Assembly: GCF_029338515.1 (NCBI RefSeq)
Contig: NZ_CP119988.1
Span: 3,038,001 to 3,102,000 of the forward strand
Source: Haloglomus litoreum
Lineage (GTDB): Archaea; Halobacteriota; Halobacteria; Halobacteriales; Haloarculaceae
Direction of reading: 5' to 3'
Length of the DNA: 64,000 nucleotides
The translations under genes and the position numbers were made by a program. The notes beneath the pieces were generated by a model. That model saw only the letters and a program-made list of their open reading frames with translations, had not been told where the DNA came from and ran no database searches. Positions 8,297-16,208 of the stretch are shown here, piece by piece. How positions within the stretch are numbered: position 1 is the first letter of the stretch; every line of letters begins with the position of its first letter.

Positions 8297-8661
8297 CTGA
8301 CGAGGGTGACGGTGACGCTGGCGTTCAGGACCACGAACTCGGCGATGCTTCCGAGGCGGATCTTCCCGAGCGGGCTGGTCTCGCCGCCGCCGAGGACGAT
8401 GCGCTCGAACCCTTCGCGCTCGGCCACGTCGACCAGCTGGCTGCCGGGGTCGCCCTCCAGCCGGCGGACGGTGGCGTCGATACCCGAGTCGGCCAGCCGG
8501 TCGCGGACCGCCTGCTCGACCTCGTCGATGGCCCGGGGGCTCTCGGGGTTGTCGAGGACGGCGATGGTGAGGTCGTCGCCGGCCTCGCGTGCGCGCTCCA
8601 GCGCGCGTGACAGCGCCCGGAGGGAGTCGTCGCTCCCGCCGACGCCCAGCAGTACCTTCAT
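8293..8661 (-). CDS. Universal stress protein (UspA family)
   Basis: A 122-residue protein. It begins MKVLLGVGGSDDSLRAL, the usual Usp beta-strand with the Asp that contacts ATP, and contains the ATP-binding pattern GGGETSPLGKIRLGSIAEFV (G-2x-G-9x-G(S/T)), so it is probably an ATP-binding Usp. The cytosolic role is stress survival by an incompletely known mechanism. ATG 8661 is fixed by the family N-terminus; the frame is open far upstream but only by chance, over the aminopeptidase gene. It leads the operon and has a CTTTTG element at 8686-8691. Confidence 0.88.
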   Translation of the reverse strand: MKVLLGVGGSDDSLRALSRALERAREAGDDLTIAVLDNPESPRAIDEVEQAVRDRLADSGIDATVRRLEGDPGSQLVDVAEREGFERIVLGGGETSPLGKIRLGSIAEFVVLNASVTVTLVR

Positions 8662-8685
8662 ACGGCGGGGGAGGCCGGGAGAGGG

Positions 8686-8754
8686 CAAAAGTCTCCCGAC
8701 GAGTCCCACCTGGCGGGTCCCGGGGCGTCCGCCCCCGACCCCGGGGGCCTTTTG
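8686..8754. promoter_or_regulatory. Divergent promoter pair, uspA operon and M29 aminopeptidase
   Basis: On the minus strand CTTTTG (8691-8686) lies 25-30 bases before ATG 8661. On the plus strand CTTTTG (8749-8754) lies 25-30 bases before ATG 8779. The same hexamer at the same spacing serves both divergent leaderless genes. Confidence 0.55.
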
Positions 8755-8778
8755 CCGGTGCCGGCCGAGCGGCTCCGT

Positions 8779-9876
8779 ATGGACGACCGCGTACGCGAGC
8801 ACGCCCAGACGCTTGTGGAGTGGAGTGCCCGCATCGAGCCGGGCGACGACGTCATCCTGCAGGTCGGCGAGGGAGCCCACGAACTGGCCGTCGCCGTCGC
8901 CGCCGAACTCGGCGAGCGGGAGGCGAACCTCGTGAGCACGTACACCTCCGGCGAGGTGCATCGGGCGTACATGCGGGCCCACGAGGGCGAGTTCGAGCCC
9001 GACCCCGCCCACGAGCTGGCGCTCTACGAGAACGCCGATTCGGTGCTGTCGCTCCGGGCCGGCTGGAACGCGTCCGCGACCGCCGACGTACCCGGCGAGC
9101 GGTCCCAGGCGCTCTCGCGGGCCCGGACGGGAATCCGCGAGGCCCACATGGATACCGACTGGGTCAGTACCGTCCACCCGACGCGGTCGATGGCCCAGGC
9201 CGCCGGCATGAGCTACGAGGCCTACCGGGACTTCGTCTACGACGCCATCCTCCGGGACTGGGAGGCGCTGGCCGAGGAGATGGCCCAGCTGAAGGAGATA
9301 CTCGACGACGGCGACACCGTCCGGCTGCAGAAGGCGGGCGGGCCCGTCGAGACGGACCTGACGATGTCCATCGCCGGCCGCACGGCGGTCAACTCCGCCG
9401 CATCCGTCGCCTACGATTCGCACAACCTCCCCTCCGGCGAGGTGTTCACCGCACCCTACGACACCGAGGGCGAGGTGTACTTCGACGTCCCGATGACGCT
9501 GCAGGGCCAGCGCGTCCGGGATGTCACCCTCTCCTTCGAGGGCGGCGAGGTGGTCGACTGGAGCGCCGAGCAGGGCGAGGACGCACTCGAGGACATCCTC
9601 ACGACCGACGAGGGCGCCCGGCGGCTGGGCGAACTCGGCATCGGCATGAACCGCGGCATCGACCGCTTCACCGACAGCATCCTCTTCGACGAGAAGATGG
9701 GCGACACCGTCCACCTCGCGGTCGGCCGGGCGTACGACTCCTGTCTCCCCGAGGGCGAGGCGGGCAACGACTCGGCGGTCCACGTCGACCTCATCACGGA
9801 CGTGAGCGAGGAGGCCTCGCTGACGGTCGACGGCGAGGTGATCCAGCGGAACGGCCGCTTCGCCTGGGAGGAGTAG
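8779..9876 (+). CDS. M29-family (thermophilic type) metallo-aminopeptidase
   Basis: A 365-residue protein. The C-terminal half carries M29 landmarks: SGEVFTAP (where the Glu is a metal ligand), GGEVVDW, then LGIGMNRGIDRFTDSILFDE and GDTVHLAVG with the metal-binding Glu, His and Asp pattern. The N-terminal half (EPGDDVILQVGEGAHELAVAV) matches the family's dimerisation domain. It removes N-terminal residues from peptides in the cytosol using two metal ions, probably in protein turnover. ATG 8779 was chosen over a TTG at 8752 because the promoter element at 8749-8754 fits it. The final YDSCLPEG and DLITDV segments look complete. Confidence 0.85.
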   Translation: MDDRVREHAQTLVEWSARIEPGDDVILQVGEGAHELAVAVAAELGEREANLVSTYTSGEVHRAYMRAHEGEFEPDPAHELALYENADSVLSLRAGWNASATADVPGERSQALSRARTGIREAHMDTDWVSTVHPTRSMAQAAGMSYEAYRDFVYDAILRDWEALAEEMAQLKEILDDGDTVRLQKAGGPVETDLTMSIAGRTAVNSAASVAYDSHNLPSGEVFTAPYDTEGEVYFDVPMTLQGQRVRDVTLSFEGGEVVDWSAEQGEDALEDILTTDEGARRLGELGIGMNRGIDRFTDSILFDEKMGDTVHLAVGRAYDSCLPEGEAGNDSAVHVDLITDVSEEASLTVDGEVIQRNGRFAWEE

Positions 9877-9954
9877 CGGCCCGCCATCCCGGCCCGCTGG
9901 CCGGGGGCCGCCGTCTCGGGACCACCGTGTGACGCCGTAACAACAAAGAAAGGG

Positions 9955-9958
9955 TTTT
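9955..9958 (+). promoter_or_regulatory. TTTT promoter element
   Basis: AAAGGGTTTTCAG, with the T run 26-29 bases before ATG 9984, in an A-rich patch. A similar GGGTTTTC element precedes the methyltransferase gene at 44563. Confidence 0.45.
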
Positions 9959-9983
9959 CAGTTTCCGTCCGCTGCCCGTGGAC

Positions 9984-10373
9984 ATGTCGACGAGCGACGA
10001 GGGCGGTGTCGGTGGGCCGCTGGGCCCGGTCTGTGCGCTCCGCCGGGCGGCGGTGCGTGACGGGGTAAAACTGCAGCGCAGCGTCGCGGACTCGCTTCTG
10101 GAGGAGGTCGACCGGGCCGAGGACCACCGCCGGCGGCTCCGGCTCTCCTCGCACTACGCCGCCGTCCGGGCGGTCGATCAGGTGGAGACGGCCCACCCGG
10201 ACGAGGAACCCCCGACGGACCCGCTGTACGACGGCGTCGGGCGGACCTTCGAGGTTCTCACCGACCTCGACGACCGGGCCACGGAGACGGCCGCCACCAC
10301 GGTCGAGACGGCCGCCACGCTCTCGGAGCGACTGACGCGCCGGCTGCTCACGCCCGGACTGGGCGTGGCGTGA
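9984..10373 (+). CDS. Conserved protein of unknown function, tandem paralogue 1
   Basis: 129 residues, acidic and Leu/Arg-rich, without signal peptide or membrane segment, predicted helical. It shares with the next gene the core LRLSSHYAAVRAVDQVETAHP and LYDGVGRTFEVLTDLDDRA. The two proteins align end to end except for a longer C-terminus in the second. I do not recognise a family; the helical, charged pattern would suit a small scaffold or phasin-like protein, but that is a guess. GTG 9978 is an alternative start; ATG 9984 better fits the upstream T run. Confidence 0.65.
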   Translation: MSTSDEGGVGGPLGPVCALRRAAVRDGVKLQRSVADSLLEEVDRAEDHRRRLRLSSHYAAVRAVDQVETAHPDEEPPTDPLYDGVGRTFEVLTDLDDRATETAATTVETAATLSERLTRRLLTPGLGVA

Positions 10374-10530
10374 CCGTCGCGACCGGGACCGGCGTCCCAC
10401 GTGGGCGAGCCCGCCCCGTCGGGCGGGCCACCGGACCTGCGCATCGCTCCCGGTTTCCGTTCACTCCCCGACGCCGCCCGCCGGTTAACAACGTTCCGTC
10501 GTCCGCCCCGCGTCCGACACGGTGGAAACC

Positions 10531-10541
10531 CTTATACAATA
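10531..10541 (+). promoter_or_regulatory. TATA box for tandem paralogue 2
   Basis: CTTATACAATA lies 23-33 bases before ATG 10564. Clear AT-rich element in a G+C-rich spacer. Confidence 0.65.
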
Positions 10542-10563
10542 CGGTCCTGTTTTAGGTGGCTGT

Positions 10564-11037
10564 ATGGTATCGGATGACGTGGACCGGGGCGGGCTGTTCG
10601 GGCCGGTGCTCTCGATGCAGCGCTCCCTCGTCCGTGGCGGGCTCGGTGTCCAGCGACAGATCGCCGAGGACGTCCTCGAGGGGCTGGAGAGCCTGGAGCA
10701 GTTCAGCCGCCGGACGCGCCTCTCATCGCACTACGCTGCCGTCCGGGCGGTCGACCAGATCGAGGAGGCCCACCCCTCCGACGAGGCCTCGCTGGACACG
10801 CTGTACGACGGTGTCGGGCGGACCTTCGAGACGCTGGCCGACGTGGACGACCGGGCGGCCAGCACCGTCAGCGAGGCCGTCGAGCGGACCGCCGACGCGA
10901 CCGAGGAGCTGGGCGAGCGCTACCTCGAGGTGAGCGAAACGACGTGCGAACCGCTGGTCGACCGCCTCGGCGACTCGCTCGGGGAGACGGCGCCCGAGCA
11001 CGGGTACGGCTACGAGGGCGTCGCGGCAGACGACTGA
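10564..11037 (+). CDS. Conserved protein of unknown function, tandem paralogue 2
   Basis: 157 residues, soluble and acidic, helical in pattern. It shares the segment RLSSHYAAVRAVDQIEEAHP and LYDGVGRTFETLADVDDRA with the gene just upstream, so the pair arose by tandem duplication. It differs by about 28 extra C-terminal residues ending in a Gly/Tyr-rich tail (EHGYGYEGVAADD). It has its own strong TATA box, so the copies can be regulated separately. ATG 10564 is chosen over the upstream in-frame start because it fits the TATA spacing. Function unknown. Confidence 0.68.
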   Translation: MVSDDVDRGGLFGPVLSMQRSLVRGGLGVQRQIAEDVLEGLESLEQFSRRTRLSSHYAAVRAVDQIEEAHPSDEASLDTLYDGVGRTFETLADVDDRAASTVSEAVERTADATEELGERYLEVSETTCEPLVDRLGDSLGETAPEHGYGYEGVAADD

Positions 11038-11101
11038 GGGCGACACGGCCGACAGCCCCGCCCACGGCCAGGCTCGCGACGACATCGGGGCCGTGACACG
11101 A

Positions 11102-11920
11102 CTACAGGTCTGCGGCGTCGAACCGGCGATAGCCGAGTACGAGCGGAGCCACGAACCACACGGCTAGGAGGAAGACCCCCATCCACCAGTCCACGTAGAC
11201 TGGCGTTCCGTCGCCGACGTAAAGGCTCGCGAGGTCGACATCGAACCCCGCCCGGACGAGGCGCCGATACGACTCTGCCGGGCCGAGGAGCCGGAAGAGC
11301 AGCGCCCAGTCCGGCAGATTGGACAGCACGCCACCGTCGAACCGGTGGAGGACCAGCATCGTCAGCGAGTGGACGCCGTCCCAGAACGTCACGAACGCGA
11401 CGTAGCCACCGAAGGCGCCGAGGGTAATCCGCCGGTCGACGGTCGTCGACATCGACAGCCCGACGGCCAGGCCGACGAACGCTAGCCCGTACAGCCCGGT
11501 CGCGACCAGGAACCACGGATACAGCACCACGCCCTGGGTCCCGTACCGGAACGCACCGGCGACACCTGCGGCGGCGAGGGCCACGAGCGTCGGTGCCAGC
11601 AGCACGACGGACCGGCCGACAACCTTCCCGACCAGGTAGTCCCACCGCGAATGTGGGAACGAGAGGGTAAGGAAGAGGCTGCCGCCGGCCCGCTCGTGGC
11701 TGACGGACTTGTAGCCGACGAGGATGGCGAGCACGGGGAGCGCGACGGCCAGGAGGCGAGTGAGCCCGCCGAGGAAGGCGGGGAACGTATTCTCACCGAG
11801 GTACGTGTGGGCGACCGCGTAGCCGACCGACAGCACGCCGAGCAGGAGGAACAGCACCTGGACGCCACGCGACCGGACCGCATCGCGGATGTCCTTGCGG
11901 GCGATGGCCTGCCAACTCAT
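11102..11920 (-). CDS. ABC-2-type transporter permease
   Basis: A 272-residue membrane protein with about six helices. It begins MSWQAIARKDIRDAVRSRG, the typical cytosolic elbow of NosY/ABC-2 permeases, has an SHERAGGSLFLTLSFPHSR segment after the second helix, and ends LVLGYRRFDAADL, a tail shared with the neighbouring permease (LGLAYRRFEGSDLA). It is the third gene of an ATPase-permease-permease operon, with its ATG overlapping the previous stop (ATGA at 11917-11920). The two permeases probably form a heterodimer. Substrate unknown. Confidence 0.87.
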   Translation of the reverse strand: MSWQAIARKDIRDAVRSRGVQVLFLLLGVLSVGYAVAHTYLGENTFPAFLGGLTRLLAVALPVLAILVGYKSVSHERAGGSLFLTLSFPHSRWDYLVGKVVGRSVVLLAPTLVALAAAGVAGAFRYGTQGVVLYPWFLVATGLYGLAFVGLAVGLSMSTTVDRRITLGAFGGYVAFVTFWDGVHSLTMLVLHRFDGGVLSNLPDWALLFRLLGPAESYRRLVRAGFDVDLASLYVGDGTPVYVDWWMGVFLLAVWFVAPLVLGYRRFDAADL

Positions 11921-12726
11921 GCCAGATCACTCCCCTCGAACCGACGGTAGGCGAGCCCCAGCGGGACGGCCGCCCAGAGGACCAGCAGTCCCAGGGCGAC
12001 CCAGCCGCCGAGGTACCAGGGACCCTCCACGCCGGTGCCCGGCACGACGAGGTCAACGGTGACCCGTTCGAAGACGCGTCCGGGCGTGAGCCCGAGGGCG
12101 AACTGGACGGGACCGGGGAGCTGTCCGTCGATGATGCCGGCGGCCTCGAGGCCGAGCGCGAGCGCCTCGGCCGCGGCGTCCCACACGATGGCGAACAGGA
12201 AGACCAGGCCGAACCCGAGGACGAGCGCCCGCCGCCTGGTGGCCGCCGCCAGCGAGACCGCGATGCCGAGCCCGCTCCACACCAGGCCGAACAGCGCCGC
12301 CACGACCAGGAAGGCGAGGAACCGGGCGAGCGCGAGTTCGCCGAACGGGTAGACGACCAGCGCGCCGGCCAGGAGCAGCGAGCCGACCAGCGCCCCGACG
12401 ACGAGCCCTGCCCGGCCGACCGTCTTCCCGAGGACGAGGTCGCTCCGGCTGAGCGGGAGCGACAGCGAGAGCCGTATGGCCCCCGATTCCCGGTCGCCGA
12501 CGACCGCGCCGTAGCTGGTCAGTACCCCCACGAACGGGACGACCGTGGTGAGCGCGCCGATGACGAACCCGGGGAAGCGGGCGGTCGTGAACGGGGCCGT
12601 CCCCGCGATGGGGTAGAGGTATCCGGCCAGCACGACGACCGTGACCAGCGCGCCGAGCAGGAGCCTGGTCGACCGCGTCCGGGCCGTCAGGGCGCCGTCG
12701 CGGCGAGCGATATGCCGCCAGGTCAT
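11917..12726 (-). CDS. ABC-2-type transporter permease
   Basis: A 269-residue membrane protein, six predicted helices, with MTWRHIARRDGALTARTRS at the cytosolic N-terminus and GDRESGAIRLSLSLPLSRSD after the second helix, the same landmarks as the downstream permease, to which it is a distant paralogue. ATG 12726 overlaps the ATPase stop codon (ATGA at 12723-12726), and this fixes the start although the frame is open further upstream. It forms the middle subunit gene of the exporter operon. Confidence 0.87.
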   Translation of the reverse strand: MTWRHIARRDGALTARTRSTRLLLGALVTVVVLAGYLYPIAGTAPFTTARFPGFVIGALTTVVPFVGVLTSYGAVVGDRESGAIRLSLSLPLSRSDLVLGKTVGRAGLVVGALVGSLLLAGALVVYPFGELALARFLAFLVVAALFGLVWSGLGIAVSLAAATRRRALVLGFGLVFLFAIVWDAAAEALALGLEAAGIIDGQLPGPVQFALGLTPGRVFERVTVDLVVPGTGVEGPWYLGGWVALGLLVLWAAVPLGLAYRRFEGSDLA

Positions 12727-13634
12727 GCGCCGGCCCCCGTGTACTCGATGAACATGTCCTCGAGGGAGGCCTCCTCGGTGCGGAAGTTCACCACGTCGAC
12801 ACCGGCATCGTTCAGTGCGACGAGGATGTCCATCTTCGCGTCGTTCGTGCACGTCACCTCGATGGTCGCCTCGTCGTTGACGACCGCGGTCTCGACACCC
12901 TCGACGGTTCGGAGCCGGCCGACCGTACTGTCGTCGACCTCGTCGACCGTGATGATGAGCTTCGTCCCGCCGCCGATGGACTCGCGGAGCCCCTCGATGG
13001 TGTCGACCGCCACCAGTTCGCCGTCCTGCAGGATGCCGACACGGTCACAGACCGCCTCGACCTGCTCGAGGATGTGGCTGGAGAAGAACACGGTCGCACC
13101 ACGCTCGTTCTCCTCCCGGAGGATGCGACGCATCTCCGCGGCACCGTTTGGGTCCAGGCCCGTCGAGGGCTCGTCGAGGACGAGCAGGTCCGGCTCGCCC
13201 ACCAGCGCCATCCCGAGGACGAGCCGCTGGGCCATCCCCTTCGAGTAGTCGCTGGCCTGCCGGTCGGCATCCTGCAGGATGCCGACGCGGTCGAGCACCT
13301 CGCTGGGGTCGCCGTCGACCCCCTTCGACTCGATGGCGTACTCGATGTGCTGTCGACCGGTGAGTCGCTCGAACACCGAGTACCCCTCCGGGAGGACGCC
13401 GATCCGGTCACGCGCCATGACGCCCTCCGTCTGGCAGTCGTAGCCGAAGATCTCGACATCCCCCTCGGTCGGGGCGACGAAATCGAGCAGGACGTTGATG
13501 AACGTCGACTTGCCGGCCCCATTGGGGCCGAGGAACCCGAACGTCTCCCCCTCCTCGACGGTGAGGTCGACCCGGTCCAGCGCCGTCTCGGTCCCGTAGC
13601 GTTTCGACACGGCCTCCGCATCGATCGCGACCAT
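12723..13634 (-). CDS. ABC transporter ATP-binding protein
   Basis: A 303-residue ATPase. Walker A is GPNGAGKST (36-44), the signature is YSKGMAQR rather than the canonical LSGGQ, Walker B is DLLVLDEPSTGLD, and the switch His is in FFSSHILEQ. An extra domain of about 80 residues at the C-terminus is usual for ABC-2 exporters of the NosF/CcmA type. It powers the two permeases encoded next. ATG 13634 fits both the family N-terminus (MVAIDAEAVSKRYG) and a TATA element, CTTATC, at 13659-13664. An upstream open extension is probably chance. Confidence 0.9.
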   Translation of the reverse strand: MVAIDAEAVSKRYGTETALDRVDLTVEEGETFGFLGPNGAGKSTFINVLLDFVAPTEGDVEIFGYDCQTEGVMARDRIGVLPEGYSVFERLTGRQHIEYAIESKGVDGDPSEVLDRVGILQDADRQASDYSKGMAQRLVLGMALVGEPDLLVLDEPSTGLDPNGAAEMRRILREENERGATVFFSSHILEQVEAVCDRVGILQDGELVAVDTIEGLRESIGGGTKLIITVDEVDDSTVGRLRTVEGVETAVVNDEATIEVTCTNDAKMDILVALNDAGVDVVNFRTEEASLEDMFIEYTGAGA

Positions 13635-13658
13635 GATCGGGGGTACACGGGACGGACT

Positions 13659-13664
13659 GATAAG
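13659..13664 (-). promoter_or_regulatory. TATA element for the ABC-2 operon
   Basis: CCTTATCAG on the minus strand, 25-30 bases before ATG 13634; leaderless spacing. Confidence 0.5.
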
Positions 13665-13840
13665 GGAGGAAGCAGCATCTCCGGGTCTGAGACGCTCGTC
13701 CCCTGCCCTTCCCTCACTGAGAGTCCTGCCCCTGCCGCCAGGAGCCGCCGGCGGTGGTGTCGGAATAGCTTCACTCGCGTCTCGCAGTGAGCAACCCTGT
13801 CCCCCGGTACAAGTCATTCCCCGGCAAACCCACGGCCGTA

Positions 13841-14983
13841 ATGGTCCCTGCTACCACCCGTGCGGCCCTGACAGCGGTCGCGCTCGGCACGCTGGTCCTC
13901 CTCTCCGGTGTCGGAGCGAGCGCCACCGTCGCCCAGCAGCCGCCCGCTGTCGACCGGCCCACACACGACGGACAGCTGACGACCGCCAGTGTGAACGACT
14001 CGACCGTTCCCGATGGCGAGGAGATCGTCGAGCGGTTCGAACAGCGCCTCGTCTCCCTCGAGACGGTCGTGATGCGGTACGAGATGACGATGCGGTTCGG
14101 CAACCGGACGACGACCACGGAACGGAAGCTGTGGGTCGACCGCGAGAACGACCGGATTCGGACCGAGACCGAGACCAACCGGACGGACCTGACGACGGTC
14201 CGAAACGAGACCGCGATCGTGACCTACGACGCCGAGAGCAACCAGGTCAGGCGGATCGAGCGCTCCAGCGAGACAACCCCGAAGACGCTAATCGGGCCCC
14301 TCGTCAACGGCAGCGAACTGACCTACGAGGGTCGCGAACGGGTCGGCGGCGAGCCCACCTACCGGCTGGACGCGGAGCCGACGAACTCGGCCGGGTCGGG
14401 CTCGATCGACGTTACACTCTGGCTCGATCAGGAGACCTACTTCCCGACCAGGATCGCCACCGTGACCGAGACTGGCGGCGACGAGGTCACCACGACCATC
14501 CGGATTCGGAACGTCACGCTGAACGAGCCGATCCCCGACGACCGGTTCACGATCGACGTTCCGAAGGACGCCGACAGGCGCGAACACTCGGTACCGGACC
14601 GTTCGACATACGACTCCCTGCCCGCCCTCCGAGAGAACACCGCTCGTTCGGTTCCCGAGCCCGACATCCCCGACGCCTACACGTTCGAGGAGGGAGTCGT
14701 CACGACGGGGGCGGACGGCGATTCGGTCTCGCTCCAGTATGCGGCGGGTGACGAGTCCTTCCGCGTCGTGACGCGGCCCGCGACCGGGTACGACCTCGGC
14801 GAGGTCGAGGCCCTCGAGGAGGTCGACATCGGGAACGAGACGGGCTATTACACCGAGTACGAGTACGGCGGCGCGACCACCGCGGTACTCGTCCTTCCCT
14901 GCGAGAACGCGACACACAGCATCTACGGCGACCTCTCGAAGGACGCCAGTATCGACATCGCCGAGTCGTTCGGCTGCGAGTGA
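13841..14983 (+). CDS. Secreted LolA-like protein
   Basis: 380 residues. The N-terminus (TTRAALTAVALGTLVLLSGV, then ASATVAQQ) is a Sec signal peptide. The mature part has the LolA/MucB-like beta-sheet pattern: EIVERFEQRLVSLETVVMRYEM, then strands RKLWVDRENDRIRTET, YDAESNQVRRIE, LWLDQETYFPTRIATVT and DDRFTIDVPKDA. In bacteria this fold binds lipid chains or lipoproteins; haloarchaeal members are extracellular and of unknown function. The C-terminal 90 residues form a separate domain with a single Cys near the end (VLPCENATH) and another as the penultimate residue. The element TACAAGT at 13808-13814 supports ATG 13841. It is divergent from the ABC-2 operon, which hints at a shared envelope role. 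Confidence 0.75.
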   Translation: MVPATTRAALTAVALGTLVLLSGVGASATVAQQPPAVDRPTHDGQLTTASVNDSTVPDGEEIVERFEQRLVSLETVVMRYEMTMRFGNRTTTTERKLWVDRENDRIRTETETNRTDLTTVRNETAIVTYDAESNQVRRIERSSETTPKTLIGPLVNGSELTYEGRERVGGEPTYRLDAEPTNSAGSGSIDVTLWLDQETYFPTRIATVTETGGDEVTTTIRIRNVTLNEPIPDDRFTIDVPKDADRREHSVPDRSTYDSLPALRENTARSVPEPDIPDAYTFEEGVVTTGADGDSVSLQYAAGDESFRVVTRPATGYDLGEVEALEEVDIGNETGYYTEYEYGGATTAVLVLPCENATHSIYGDLSKDASIDIAESFGCE

Positions 14984-15633
14984 GCGCCGGCTGACACGCT
15001 CCGACGACACTCGATCTGTCCGTTCGAACCGCCCCGCTCCTCCTGAACCGAGCCCAACTGTCGACTCGCCCCCGCCGACCCGGTCGTCGAGGCGACCCCG
15101 CTCGAGACCCGTGCGACCCTGCCAGGTCGGTCATCGTGGCAGCCTCCAGACCGTGGCACCGTCGCGGAAACCGCGACCCGACTCGGGCAGCGAGTCGTCG
15201 GCGATGGGGTCGGTCGCGGTGTCTCCGAGCCAGAGACACGGGGCGGGGGGATTTTTCCATCCGGTACCAACTGCCGGTTGCCCGCGACCCCCTGCGCGGG
15301 TTCCGATGATAGGCCCTCATCGGACGGTCACACCACGACCACCCTGCCCCCCATCCCCGCTCCGGCCCTCCGCTGTCCCGCCATGGCGGCTGGGCCACAG
15401 CCCTCCCCCTCTTCGTTCGACGCGTCCCGCGACCGCTTCACGACCCCGGGCAGCGGCTCGGGCGCCGATTCATCGCGCCGGGAAGAACGGCGGCGGCGGA
15501 CCTCCGCAAGCGGCTCGCCGACACGGGACCCGACCGCAGCGGCCATCCGCGGCACCCGGCGGTACCGCGAGCAACTCCCCGTTCGAAGCACCGGTGGTAG
15601 TCGTCTCGGTCGCCCGCGGATCTGCGGACGGAC
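14984..15633. other. Intergenic region without convincing genes
   Basis: About 650 bases between the LolA-like gene and the convergent DUF5518 gene. Several reading frames cross it on both strands, but they are Arg/Pro/Ser-rich, lack promoters and look like products of G+C-rich noncoding DNA. I see no RNA gene or strong repeat. Its codon-phase signal is weak compared with flanking genes. Confidence 0.5.
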
Positions 15634-16083
15634 TCACCTCCCGACGGCGGATGCTGACCGACCCAATTGCGTAGCGAGCCAGGCACCCACTTTCGCACCG
15701 AGCACGCCGACGATGATCGACATCAGGGTTGCGACCACGATCCAGGAGACCACCACCACGCCGAGACCGACCGTCCGGAACCACGCCGGACCCCCGACCG
15801 TGGCGGTGAACAGGTACGTATCGAGGACGAGCCAGATCCCGGGCAGACAGCCGACAACGCCAGTACGGATCCCCACGGGAACCGCCCCGACGTGCTCCGA
15901 CCGGACAGCGGCGAGACACCCGGCGATGAGGCCACCGATGAAGACCATGTTGAGCGACAGTTCGTTCGCCGTCTCCGACAGCCAGTAGAGGCCGGTCGTG
16001 AGAGGGATCGATGCGAGGCCGCCGACGAGGCCGTACCGCCACGCCGGCGTGAGTCGGGAGAGGACTGGACCTGACGGGCGCAT
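15634..16083 (-). CDS. DUF5518-type four-helix membrane protein
   Basis: 149 residues with four hydrophobic segments. The pattern WRYGLVGGLASIPLT, then NMVFIGGLIAGCLA, GIRTGVVGCLPGIWLVLDTY and GVLGAKVGAWLA is typical of the haloarchaeal DUF5518 family, whose glycine-rich helices may pack tightly. No biochemical function is known. ATG 16083 is fixed by the promoter element CTTTTG (16112-16107) 24-29 bases upstream, so the long upstream extension is not translated. It is divergent from a histidine kinase gene. Confidence 0.8.
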   Translation of the reverse strand: MRPSGPVLSRLTPAWRYGLVGGLASIPLTTGLYWLSETANELSLNMVFIGGLIAGCLAAVRSEHVGAVPVGIRTGVVGCLPGIWLVLDTYLFTATVGGPAWFRTVGLGVVVVSWIVVATLMSIIVGVLGAKVGAWLATQLGRSASAVGR

Positions 16084-16106
16084 ATGCAGCCGCCCGAGCG
16101 ACGGAG

Positions 16107-16186
16107 CAAAAGCACCGCTTGCGTGTCTCAGGGGCCGAGACGGGCGACCGTCGACTGCTTCGGAGCGGTTGTGTGGCTTTTTATCC
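16107..16186. promoter_or_regulatory. Divergent promoter pair, DUF5518 gene and histidine kinase
   Basis: Minus strand: CTTTTG (16112-16107) before ATG 16083. Plus strand: CTTTTTATCC (16177-16186), 23-32 bases before ATG 16209. Both fit leaderless starts. Confidence 0.55.
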
Positions 16187-16208
16187 AGTGAGCCGGAACA
16201 CAGTGGCG

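Noticed and set aside
15278-15988. Plus-strand frame of 236 codons
   Set aside because: Arg/Pro/Thr-rich without a promoter, and overlaps the DUF5518 gene, which has clear helices and a promoter.
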